DNA of 20,410 bases. Source: DASXMX01 sp036495445 (GTDB lineage Bacteria > Planctomycetota > Phycisphaerae > Tepidisphaerales > Tepidisphaeraceae). Of this stretch, positions 13,428 through 20,405 are shown piece by piece; position 1 is the first letter of the stretch, and every line of letters starts with the position of its first letter. Location of the stretch: assembly GCA_036495445.1 (NCBI GenBank), contig DASXMX010000591.1, positions 1-20,410 on the forward strand, in the 5' to 3' direction. The position numbers were made by a program, and so were the translations under genes. Under the pieces are notes generated by a model. It did no database searches and was not told the origin of the DNA. It saw only the letters and a list, made by a program, of their open reading frames with translations.

Positions 13428-15650
13428 TTATCGGCTCGATGGGGTCTCGGGGTCAGACGCCCGGTCCCTTTGAGATAGAAACACGGGGCCGAACGACAGG
13501 GTCGCCAGCAGCAGGATTCCAATTACCGAGATCAACATCCCCGTGACTGCCCCCGGCGTCGAGAAGTCGAGCCGGATCGTGTGGATTCCCGGCGGGACGC
13601 GAACGGCCCTGAACACGTCGTCGGCGATCTGAACGGGTGCGGGCGCCCCGTCGAGCGTCGCGTGCCAGCCGGGGTCCCACGTGTCGAGCCAGAGGACGTA
13701 TCCCGGTTGGTCCGCATTGACCGTTGTCGTGATCTGGCCCCGGTCGTCGCGGGCGTACTGAATCGCCGGGCTCGCATGGGAGGGGCGGATGGGGGGCGGT
13801 TCTCCGTCCCCCGCGGCTCGCGCCTCGGGGGGAAGCATCAGCGTCCGCTGCAGGTCGACGCGCGGATCGCGCAGGTTCTGATGCGTTTGCGGGAGGTCCG
13901 AGAACTGAACGGCATCCAGCGGAAAGAACTGCACGCGCGGGCCGGCATTGCGGATGGGGATCGGCCGCCCGCGCGAGCCGTACTTGTTAGTGACGACCGC
14001 CTTCACGCCGCAGGTCGATAATGCGCGAAGGTTCAACTCGGACCCGTCGAGGTACTGCGTATTGAGCCGCGGCGGCAGGCCCGCCATGTCGAGGATCGCC
14101 CGGTAGGGCTTGGCCAGCGCGATCGAGTCGAAGTAGCCGATGTCATCGATCTGCCGGTTCAACGGCGTCATCAGTCCGACATCGATCGCAACCCGGCCCG
14201 TGCCGATGGCCTTGGCGAAGTTCACATCGCCCTCGGCCAACGTGCCGTTGTATGCCACCATGCGGATGAAATGGCGATCGTGGCTGCCCAGGTCGATCGC
14301 GTGGACGGTTAACGCAATGGCGAGGGCCAGAACGATCCATCTCGGCGCGGCCCAGAGCTGTCGAACCGGCGTCGCCCAGTCCAGCAGTTGATCCGTCGCG
14401 GCCCCGAAGCCGATCGCCAGCGCGAACTCGGCGAAATAGAGCAACCGGGCCGGGCTGCGCAAAAACGTTCCGGGCAGATGGGCGAACGGCGCCCGGGCCG
14501 CGGGGAATGACATCAGCAGTCCGCCGATCGCGAGCAGGGCGAGGAACGTCATCGGCGCTGGGGGCCGCTTGCGAGCGACCACCGCGCGAACCAGCAGGAA
14601 CGCGGCCGCCGCCAGCGGCAGCAGGCCGATGTAGTTCACCGTCTCCCAGAAATATGCGGGATCCGCAAACGCCAGCGGCACGCGCGGCGAGCGAGTCACC
14701 GCCGCCGGCCACCCTTGGGCCCAGGGCAGCACGAGGGCAATGAGGCGACGGTACGGAAACGCGATGTCGTTCGAGGGCGGATCCAGCGCCAGCACACGGG
14801 TGCTGCGGCCGATCAGCAGCCACATCGGCCAAAGCACAAATCCGGCGCACAGCCCGCCCGCCGCCATCACCCCGGCCGCGCGAACCGCGGCCCCCCAGGG
14901 CAGGCGGACGAGCAGGTAGATCAACGCCGCTCCGCCCGCATAAAGCGGGATCTGCGGATGCCCGGCCAAGGCAAGGCATGCGCACGCGACGCCCAAGACC
15001 GCCAGCGACAGCGACCGGCCCAGGTCTGACGGGGCGGCGCGATATCGCTCGATCAGCCACAGCAGCAGCGGCAGCGCCCCGTACACTTCCAGCAACGGCA
15101 GGTGCCCGGCCATCACGCGGGAGGCGTAGAACCCGGCGCAGGCAAATGTCCACCCCGCGGCCGCCGCCGCGATGCGCGAGAGGCCGATCCGCCGGGCATA
15201 CAGGAACGTGAACAGCGCCGCCAATGAAGCGCCGAGGATGACCGCGATCGCGTAGACGTTCAGCGGGTCGAGCCCCAGCAGAATCAGCCGGGTTGGCAGA
15301 AACGGGAACGATTGGATGTTCGACCAGAACGGCGTCCCCAGCAGCTCCCGCGGGTACCACGCCGGCAGGTGGGGTTGCGGCCCAAACAACGCCGCCTGGG
15401 CGAAGCGAATCCGGTTGAAATGCAGCTCGAAAAAGTCCGCGCCCCACAACGTGTTGTCGCCCGGCGCGGCTGGGACGGGCACATAAACCGCGATGACCGC
15501 GACGATCATCGCCGCCACGGCACCACAGCTTTTCAGGTCGGCCCCGCGCCGTGCGGCACGTGCGGCAGCCGGGCTCTCGTTCGTCCCGGGTGTCGTCCGG
15601 AGCGACTTGCCGCGCGCCTTGGGGCGTAATGACGCCGGAGCTTTGCGCAT
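13428..15650 (-). CDS. YfhO-like multi-pass membrane protein (GT-C type)
   Basis: 740 residues. About a dozen hydrophobic segments span residues 45-450 (for example AAMIVAVIAVYVPV, LNVYAIAVILGASLAALFTF, SLAVLGVACACLAL, YIGLLPLAAAAFLL). An acidic WGADFFELHFNR lies in the first large loop, where GT-C enzymes hold the catalytic acidic residue. After the membrane part comes a soluble domain of about 230 residues, with a WDPGWHATLDGAP motif typical of YfhO-family C-termini, and a final membrane segment (MLISVIGILLLATL). YfhO-type proteins are implicated in glycosylation of wall polymers. I start at ATG 15650 because AGGAAGGG lies just upstream; the frame is open to 15734. With the polyprenyl-phosphate glycosyltransferase downstream, it could take lipid-linked sugar to the outside. 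Confidence 0.85.
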   Translation of the reverse strand: MRKAPASLRPKARGKSLRTTPGTNESPAAARAARRGADLKSCGAVAAMIVAVIAVYVPVPAAPGDNTLWGADFFELHFNRIRFAQAALFGPQPHLPAWYPRELLGTPFWSNIQSFPFLPTRLILLGLDPLNVYAIAVILGASLAALFTFLYARRIGLSRIAAAAAGWTFACAGFYASRVMAGHLPLLEVYGALPLLLWLIERYRAAPSDLGRSLSLAVLGVACACLALAGHPQIPLYAGGAALIYLLVRLPWGAAVRAAGVMAAGGLCAGFVLWPMWLLIGRSTRVLALDPPSNDIAFPYRRLIALVLPWAQGWPAAVTRSPRVPLAFADPAYFWETVNYIGLLPLAAAAFLLVRAVVARKRPPAPMTFLALLAIGGLLMSFPAARAPFAHLPGTFLRSPARLLYFAEFALAIGFGAATDQLLDWATPVRQLWAAPRWIVLALAIALTVHAIDLGSHDRHFIRMVAYNGTLAEGDVNFAKAIGTGRVAIDVGLMTPLNRQIDDIGYFDSIALAKPYRAILDMAGLPPRLNTQYLDGSELNLRALSTCGVKAVVTNKYGSRGRPIPIRNAGPRVQFFPLDAVQFSDLPQTHQNLRDPRVDLQRTLMLPPEARAAGDGEPPPIRPSHASPAIQYARDDRGQITTTVNADQPGYVLWLDTWDPGWHATLDGAPAPVQIADDVFRAVRVPPGIHTIRLDFSTPGAVTGMLISVIGILLLATLSFGPVFLSQRDRASDPETPSSR

Positions 15651-15928
15651 CGATCCCTTCCTATCCGCCGGGCAAGGGAATGTCGAGCGCCCCCAAGGGA
15701 TGCCGCCCCATGATGGCGAGCTTTCCGTATCCATGAGATGCTGGATGCGCTCTACGAGAGCGCGGAGAAGGGGTGGGAGGTGAGGATCGAACGATCCGGG
15801 AACCTCGCCGGTTTCGAGGGGACGGGTGGACTTTCGGTCCGACCGCTATGCATAGGGGAATCCACATCGCGTTCCGCGGCGCGCCCGGCGGGCCAAGAGT
15901 CCCTTTGCTATCCGGGTTGCGTCGAACA
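15651..15928. other. Spacer with two hairpins between kinase and YfhO-like genes
   Basis: No gene seen. Two stem-loops: GCGCTCT / ACG / AGAGCGC at 15747-15763 (perfect 7-bp stem), and a nested structure at 15779-15809, where GGTGAGG pairs with CCTCGCC around the palindrome GGATCGAACGATCC. On the minus strand both would lie in the leader of the YfhO-like gene or just after the kinase gene. No T-run supports a classical terminator. Confidence 0.45.
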
Positions 15929-16855
15929 TCAAAGCGATTCAACCCGTGCCTGTTCCTGAAGACGCTGAACGTCCTCCGGTCGGAGGTGGCCCGCGAAGGG
16001 GGTCAGCGCGTTCGCGGCCCCGCACGCGGCAGCGAGTTTCAACGCGTCCTGCAACTGGATCCCGTCGCTTAACCCTGCGCCGAGTCCCGCCGCGAAGGCA
16101 TCCCCGGATCCAACGGCGCTGATTGCTTGAATCGTGGGGGAGTGGACGTGCCAGACGTTGGTCGCATCGCTGCCGATCGCGCCGGACTTGCCGAGGGTGA
16201 TGATGAGCTTCCCGTCGGGGGGCGTGTGCGTGCGGATCGCGTCGATCAGGGTGCGGTCGTCGCTCAGGTCGGTGCCGAGCGTCCCAGCGAACTCGTCGCG
16301 ATTGAGCTTGTAGATCGCGTTGCCGTGTTGGAGGGCAAGCGTGAGCGGTTCGCCGCGGGCGTCGAGGATGGCGGTCGCGCCGGTCTCGCGCGCCAGCGGC
16401 AGCCAGCGGGCGTAGAAGTCCTGCGGCGCGCCGGGCGCGAGGGTGCCGGAAAAGATCCAGAGGTTCGACTGAGGCAGCAGCCATCGGAGCTTGCGGTCCA
16501 GCTCCTGCCAGGCGGGTTCGTCGACGGGGGCCGACTCTTCGACCAGTTCCGTGGCGATGCCAGCGGATTGGTCGATCACCGTGATGCACTGCCGGGTTTC
16601 CGGCTTCACCGTGACGAACTCGTGGCGGATGCCCGCGGCGTCGAGGTCGCCGCAGAGCATCCGGCCGCGCGACCCGCCGACGAAGCCGGTCGCGAGCGGG
16701 TCCTTGCCCAGCGTGTGCAGCACGCGGGCGACGTTGAGCGATTTGCCCGACGCGTAGTCGGCGACCTGCTTGGCGCGGTTGACGCCGTCGGGCTTCACGC
16801 GGTCGAACGTCATCGACCGCTGGTACACGGGGGTGGTGCCGAGGCAGAGGATCAT
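15929..16855 (-). CDS. PfkB-family sugar kinase, 1-phosphofructokinase/LacC-like
   Basis: 308 residues. A ribokinase-fold enzyme that phosphorylates a sugar or sugar phosphate with ATP. The layout matches the hexose kinase (1-phosphofructokinase / tagatose-6-phosphate kinase) branch: it starts MILCLGTTPVYQRSMTFDRV, carries the substrate motif SGKSLNVARVLHTLG (36-50, usually GGKGLNVAR), GFVGGSRGR, FSGTLAPG, and the C-terminal PfkB signature AVGSGDAFAAGLGAG with the catalytic Asp. The SGKS version and the odd N-terminal TPVYQ, where relatives have TLNPAID, suggest a substrate different from fructose-1-phosphate. The start overlaps the stop of the acetyltransferase gene (ATGA, 16852-16855), so the two are translationally coupled. 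Confidence 0.9.
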   Translation of the reverse strand: MILCLGTTPVYQRSMTFDRVKPDGVNRAKQVADYASGKSLNVARVLHTLGKDPLATGFVGGSRGRMLCGDLDAAGIRHEFVTVKPETRQCITVIDQSAGIATELVEESAPVDEPAWQELDRKLRWLLPQSNLWIFSGTLAPGAPQDFYARWLPLARETGATAILDARGEPLTLALQHGNAIYKLNRDEFAGTLGTDLSDDRTLIDAIRTHTPPDGKLIITLGKSGAIGSDATNVWHVHSPTIQAISAVGSGDAFAAGLGAGLSDGIQLQDALKLAAACGAANALTPFAGHLRPEDVQRLQEQARVESL

Positions 16856-17322
16856 AGTTCAATCAACATCTCCACCACGCTCGGCCGGAACCCGCAGGCC
16901 TTGAACAGGTCGCGGGCGGTCGCGTTGTCCCAGACGGTGTCGCAGCGGACCTGGGCCGCGCCCAGTTCGCGAAATCGCTCCACCGCGGAGGTGACGAGCT
17001 GGCGGCCGATGCCCTCGTTGCGGTAGTCCTCCTCCACCCAGACGTCGTGAATGAACCCGAACTTCCGCAGGCGGTAGATCGGGATCTCGCGCTCGACGGT
17101 GCCGACGAGGAAGGCGACGACCTTCCCATCATCCGTCTCGGCGACGAGGAAGACGCTCTGCGCGTCGCTCGCCCGCGAGGCGAGCCACCCGTGGTACAGC
17201 TCGGCGGGGTCGCCGCGGTAGCCGTACTTGGCCGGGTCGAGTTGTTCGTGCATCGCCGCGATCTTCCGCACCATCGGCAGGACCGCGAGGACGTCGTTAG
17301 TCGTGGCGGGGCGGATGTCCAT
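16852..17322 (-). CDS. GNAT-family N-acetyltransferase
   Basis: 156 residues, a single GNAT domain that moves an acetyl group from acetyl-CoA to an amine; substrate unknown. The acetyl-CoA loop is YRNEGIGRQL (around residues 107-116), preceded by the beta4 strand FGFIHDVWVEEDYR. The late motif NATARDLFKACGFRPS is also typical. I start at ATG 17322 (MDIRPATTNDVL), which matches how GNAT proteins begin. The frame is open to 17406, but that extra part (with MHFLFCILHSAF) is encoded by a dispersed repeat and is not protein. The stop overlaps the PfkB kinase start by 4 nt, so the two genes form an operon; the acetylated target could relate to the same metabolite. Confidence 0.9.
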   Translation of the reverse strand: MDIRPATTNDVLAVLPMVRKIAAMHEQLDPAKYGYRGDPAELYHGWLASRASDAQSVFLVAETDDGKVVAFLVGTVEREIPIYRLRKFGFIHDVWVEEDYRNEGIGRQLVTSAVERFRELGAAQVRCDTVWDNATARDLFKACGFRPSVVEMLIEL

Positions 17323-17352
17323 GAACGATCTCATCGACGAAAAAGCAAATGC

Positions 17353-17516
17353 GGCCGCCAAGACGCCAAGAAAGGCAGAATGCAAAATGCAAAACAGGAA
17401 ATGCAAAACTCAAAATGAAACGACCGGGAGCCGTCTTCCCGGTTTTGCATTTTGCATAGCATGTTTTGCATTTTGCATTCTGTTCCTCTTGGCGTCCTTG
17501 GCGTCTTGGCGGCGCC
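17353..17516. repeat. Large inverted-repeat element (about 165 bp)
   Basis: The outer arms GCCGCCAAGACGCCAAG (17354-17370) and 17497-17513 are exact reverse complements over 17 bp. The inner arms CAGAATGCAAAATGCAAAACA (17376-17396, first 20 shown nearly in full) and 17462-17482 are exact over 21 bp. The centre holds a third hairpin, ACCGGGA (17423-17429) / 7 nt / TCCCGGT (17437-17443), followed by TTT. The adjacent 17520-17555 has a CTCTGCGTCTCCGCGG patch of another repeat type. It fills the gap between the dipeptidase and acetyltransferase genes and has no coding content. Confidence 0.8.
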
Positions 17517-17559
17517 TTTGTTCTTCCTCTACGTTCTCTGCGTCTCCGCGGTGAATCCT

Positions 17560-18618
17560 CTATTCCGGCAACGCCGAGGTAAAGAACCGAAGCCAGTTGC
17601 CGCCGATGATTCCCAGCACATCGGGATCGGAGAACCCGGCGGCCGCGAGCGCGTCGGCGACGCGGGGCAGGTCGGCGGAGGTCTCGATCTCCTTTGGGAT
17701 CTGCTCGCGGCCCAGGCCGCCGTCCATGTCGGTGCCGATCGCGACGTGGGCGGCGTCGCCGATCAGGTCGCACATGTGCTTCATGTGCGCCACGACGTCC
17801 TGCAGCGTCGCCCGCCGGTGGGCGTACTCGGCGGGCGGGATGAGGAATCGGTCGTAGAAGTTGATGCCGATCACCCCGTCCCGCTGCGCGATCGCACGGA
17901 TCATCGCGTCGGTGAGCTGCCGGTCGGTCGGGATGATTGAGCGGCAGTTCGAGTGCGACGCGATCGTCCGCCCCCCGGTCAGGTCGAGCAGTTGCCAGAA
18001 GGATTCCTCGGCCAGGTGCGAGGCGTCGTGAATGATGCCGAACCGGTCGAGCTCGCGGACGAGTTCGGCGCCCTCGCTGGTGAGCGGCCCGGGCGCGCCG
18101 GTCCCGCCGGCGTAGCGCGTCCGCTTCCACGCGAGGCCGACGATCCGCACGCCGGCGTCGACGAATGCCTTCACGTCCGCGGGCGAGCGGAGCGGGTCGG
18201 CGCCTTCGAGAAGGAGGATCGCGTTGATCGGGCCGGCGCCGCCTTGCCGAGTGGGCGCGCTCTGCACGGGCGAGACGCGACTCGACTGAGCTCGTCGAAG
18301 TCCCGTGCCGCTCGGAAGTTGATCGCGTCGCCCGATGAGCGAGAACTGTCCGGCATCGGCTTGCTGCCGATACCAGCGGAGCTGGTCGAGCCCCATCGCG
18401 TGCGCCTCTTCCGGCGTGCGGTAGCCGGGCTCCTTGGGGGAGGTGGGGGCGCAGAAGATCGTGGCGCAGATCAGGCCGACGCCACCCGCCCGCAGGTCGG
18501 GCAGGCCGACGGAGGGAATTCCTTCGCTGTCCGGCGTCTGCTCCCGCGCCGGGCGGAGCACGTCGCGACCGCGGAGCGCGTTGTATGCCAGATCGAGGTG
18601 CGCGTCGAAGATGAACAT
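17560..18618 (-). CDS. Membrane-dipeptidase family protein (peptidase M19)
   Basis: 352 residues; TIM-barrel zinc peptidase of the renal dipeptidase family, which hydrolyses dipeptides, including some with D-residues. Metal ligands are visible: DAHLDL (5-10, His-x-Asp), LLLEGADP (the bridging Glu), HDASHL and IASHSNCR (two His), and GTDMDGG (Asp). WKRTRYAGGTGAPGPLT is also characteristic. No signal peptide, so it is probably cytoplasmic. I start at ATG 18618, which directly precedes the metal motif; the open frame to 18684 runs through a TACAAT -10 box. Residues between GRRDQL and INAILLLEG include an extra stretch (LRRAQSSRVSPVQS) encoded by a 45-nt palindromic insert. The gene stands alone between repeat elements. 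Confidence 0.92.
   Translation of the reverse strand: MFIFDAHLDLAYNALRGRDVLRPAREQTPDSEGIPSVGLPDLRAGGVGLICATIFCAPTSPKEPGYRTPEEAHAMGLDQLRWYRQQADAGQFSLIGRRDQLPSGTGLRRAQSSRVSPVQSAPTRQGGAGPINAILLLEGADPLRSPADVKAFVDAGVRIVGLAWKRTRYAGGTGAPGPLTSEGAELVRELDRFGIIHDASHLAEESFWQLLDLTGGRTIASHSNCRSIIPTDRQLTDAMIRAIAQRDGVIGINFYDRFLIPPAEYAHRRATLQDVVAHMKHMCDLIGDAAHVAIGTDMDGGLGREQIPKEIETSADLPRVADALAAAGFSDPDVLGIIGGNWLRFFTSALPE
18264..18308. repeat. 45-nt palindromic element inside the dipeptidase gene
   Basis: Bounded by exact 7-bp inverted arms GCACGGG (18264-18270) and CCCGTGC (18302-18308), with a central CTCGACTGAGCTCGTCGAAG (18281-18300) that is a quasi-palindrome of the widespread 'TTCGACGAGCTCAG' repeat type (recalled, not searched). 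At 45 nt it keeps the frame, adding about 15 residues in a loop. Confidence 0.6.
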
Positions 18619-18627
18619 GGTGCGGGC

Positions 18628-18633
18628 ATTGTA
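18628..18633 (-). promoter_or_regulatory. -10 box for the dipeptidase gene
   Basis: TACAAT on the minus strand, 9 nt before ATG 18618, with no Shine-Dalgarno in the gap and no convincing -35 hexamer at normal spacing. The geometry matches the CHAD gene promoter and suggests a nearly leaderless transcript. Confidence 0.35.
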
Positions 18634-18671
18634 GCGGAATGGCTGTCCGAAGGCGCGGCTATGCGCTCTGT

Positions 18672-18843
18672 GGGTGGCATGCAACGCCGCAAACGATCCC
18701 GGGTGCCCGCGGCGGCTAAGGCGCGACGGGCGCGCAGTTTAAAGCCTCCCTGCGTATCACCGCGACGCCGCAGGAAGTCCAGTTGGCCGCGGAGATAAGC
18801 GATCGGAAGGCCGCCGCATAGTTTGCGGCGTTGGGTGCCACCC
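18672..18843. repeat. 172-bp MITE-like element with 23-bp terminal inverted repeats
   Basis: Left end 18672-18694 (GGGTGGCATGCAACGCCGC then AAAC) and right end 18821-18843 are reverse complements at 21 of 23 positions. The interior has no plausible gene. The ends begin GGGTGGCAT, the same start as the short hairpin repeats in this window, suggesting related termini. It sits between the dipeptidase and glycoside hydrolase genes. No target-site duplication is clear. Confidence 0.65.
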
Positions 18844-18855
18844 GGAACTCCCCGA

Positions 18856-18886
18856 TTAAGGGGCAGCATCGGGGGAACGCAACACG
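18856..18886 (-). terminator. Possible terminator hairpin after the glycoside hydrolase gene
   Basis: On the minus strand, 20-50 nt past the stop at 18907, CCCCGAT and ATCGGGG form a 7-bp GC-rich stem around an 11-nt loop. No T-run follows, so intrinsic termination is doubtful. Confidence 0.3.
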
Positions 18887-18906
18887 CACTTGCGGGACGC
18901 TCATCC

Positions 18907-20289
18907 TCATCCGCCCGTCGGCGGCCCCGTCTCCAGCACGAGCACCCAATCCCCGTCCCCGTCCGCGTTGTTGCCCGGCGGCGTGAAGGGGCGCTTGCCG
19001 GTGTTGGGCAGCCGCGCGTCGGCGGCGGGTTGGTAGATGCCGCGGGCCGGGTCGTACCAGCGGGCGGTGGCGGGGGCGCTCAGGCGCGACAGGTCGACCG
19101 TGATCGTTCGCCGCGACGGCAGGTAGGCCATCGCCAGCTTGCCGTCCGGCGTGCGGGCGGCGGTCACGTAGTCGCTGGTCATCACGAAGCAGTTGCCATC
19201 CGTCGTCGTCCCGTCGAATGTGCCATAGCCGTCGGTTACCGTCTGGTGCTTCTGGTCGGGAACCAGGTCGTACCACGCCCGGGACCCAAACAGCGCCTGC
19301 ACGTACGCCATCTGGATCGCGCCCGGCGTGTCGAGCTTCTCCTTCCATCCTTCCTTAAAGGGCCACGTGTAGCCGTTGCCGTAGAGTTGCCCCGTCGCGC
19401 CGCTCAAAAGCGACCAATATTCCTCTCGCCGCAGAATGGCCGGCGTGCTGTCGCGCTCGAACTCGTAGTCCGATTCGACCATGAAGACCGGCATCGGGTC
19501 CGGGCGGTTGTAATCCTTCAGCACCTGGGCGTAAGTCGGGTAATACGTGTACGACGCGCACAGGTCGATCAGCGGCCGCCACGTCGGGTCGTCCAGCGAC
19601 CCGCTGACCCGCGGCTCCAGTTCGATCGTCTGCAAGTGCCGCGGGTCGGCCTCGCGGATGCCCGCCGCCAAGGCGCGAGCCGCCGCGTCGGCGTCGGCAT
19701 CCTTCCGCTGGAAATCGTTGCCGCTCATCCAGAGCAGATTGTCGAACCGCTTGTACCGCTCCCCAAGCATCCGCCCGAACGCCCGGCATTTCTCCGGCCC
19801 ATTCTGCACCATCACCTTCGCGTGATCGATTGTCTCGCACGGATCCAGGATCACCAGCAGCCCGTGCCGCCCAGCCAGCTCGATCATCCGGTCGCACCGC
19901 GCGAAGTAAGCTTCGTTGAGCGTCGCGAAGTCGTCGGCCGTCGTGAACGGCACGATCCCGTCAAACGTGCTCCCGTCCGCCCGCCCGCCGGTGCCGGGGC
20001 GACAGAGGAGGTTGATCCACACGGCGTTGAAGCCGTGCGACCGCCGGTTCGCGAAGAACATCGCCGCGTCCGCCTCCGACACGTTCACCATCAGCGCCTG
20101 CGGCGATTCCCCCGCGATCAGGAACGGCACGCCCCTGGCATCGACCAGGTACCGATGGTTCTCGCTGACCTTGAGCGGGTAAGCCGGGGCCGAGGGCTCT
20201 TGAACGCGAGGAGTCTCCGCCTTGGATTGTGCGATAAGCGAGCCTGAAAGGATGAAGACCCATGCGATGAACGCCAATCGATTGACCAT
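18907..20289 (-). CDS. Secreted DUF4038/apiosidase-like glycoside hydrolase
   Basis: 460 residues. Signal peptide at 1-24 (MVNRLAFIAWVFILSGSLIA, cleavage near SKA). The body matches the DUF4038 / apiosidase-like TIM-barrel group (GH140-like): LKVSENHRYLVDARGVPFLIAGESPQAL at the start, then NRRSHGFNAVWINLL, RMIELAGRHGLLVILDP, RFDNLLWMSGNDF and PVFMVESDYE, the last likely holding a catalytic Glu. The C-terminal 90 residues (AYLPSRRTITVDLSRL, ARWYDPARG, WVLVLE) match the small beta domain often named putative collagen-binding that ends these proteins. ATG 20289 has GGAGGAG 4 nt upstream. It probably acts on plant or algal polysaccharide side chains outside the cytoplasm; true substrate unknown. 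Confidence 0.87.
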   Translation of the reverse strand: MVNRLAFIAWVFILSGSLIAQSKAETPRVQEPSAPAYPLKVSENHRYLVDARGVPFLIAGESPQALMVNVSEADAAMFFANRRSHGFNAVWINLLCRPGTGGRADGSTFDGIVPFTTADDFATLNEAYFARCDRMIELAGRHGLLVILDPCETIDHAKVMVQNGPEKCRAFGRMLGERYKRFDNLLWMSGNDFQRKDADADAAARALAAGIREADPRHLQTIELEPRVSGSLDDPTWRPLIDLCASYTYYPTYAQVLKDYNRPDPMPVFMVESDYEFERDSTPAILRREEYWSLLSGATGQLYGNGYTWPFKEGWKEKLDTPGAIQMAYVQALFGSRAWYDLVPDQKHQTVTDGYGTFDGTTTDGNCFVMTSDYVTAARTPDGKLAMAYLPSRRTITVDLSRLSAPATARWYDPARGIYQPAADARLPNTGKRPFTPPGNNADGDGDWVLVLETGPPTGG

Positions 20290-20306
20290 GGCTCCTCCGG
20301 TGCGTT

Positions 20307-20337
20307 GGGTGGCATGGGCATGTACTCATGCCCGTGC
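20307..20337 (+). repeat. GGTGGCATG hairpin repeat, copy 4
   Basis: GGGTGGCATGGGCATGTACT followed by CATGCCCGTGC; stem GGGCATG (20316-20322), loop TACT, CATGCCC (20327-20333). It lies 17 bp upstream of the glycoside hydrolase start, so it would be in that gene's leader. Confidence 0.75.
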
Positions 20338-20374
20338 TGTCCGTGCGGTTTTGGCAGGTCGCGCCACATTCTCC

Positions 20375-20405
20375 GGGTGGCACGGACATGTACTCATGTC
20401 CGTGG
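20375..20405 (+). repeat. GGTGGCATG hairpin repeat, copy 5
   Basis: GGGTGGCACGGACATGTACT followed by CATGTCCGTGG; perfect 10-bp stem CACGGACATG / TACT / CATGTCCGTG (20381-20404). Relative to copy 4 the stem changes on both sides at once, keeping the pairing. Same orientation as copy 4, about 68 bp away. Confidence 0.78.

Noticed and set aside
14143..15447. Minus-strand frame inside the YfhO-like gene
   Set aside because: An out-of-frame shadow with Arg/Gly-rich composition; the membrane protein frame has hydrophobic periodicity and family motifs.
15776..15860. tRNA-Ser-like pattern on the minus strand (GTTCGATCC and CTCGAAA)
   Set aside because: The T-stem does not pair on both sides of GTTCGATCC, the anticodon stem is broken, and no partner for the 3' acceptor strand ACCTCCC is found at tRNA distance.
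17323..17406. N-terminal extension of the acetyltransferase (FCILHSAF-type)
   Set aside because: The sequence is that of the dispersed inverted-repeat element, and GNAT proteins start at MDIRPATT-like sequences.
20307..20405. CRISPR array from the repeated GGTGGCATG units
   Set aside because: Only two direct copies with one 37-nt spacer here, other copies scattered and in both orientations, no cas genes.
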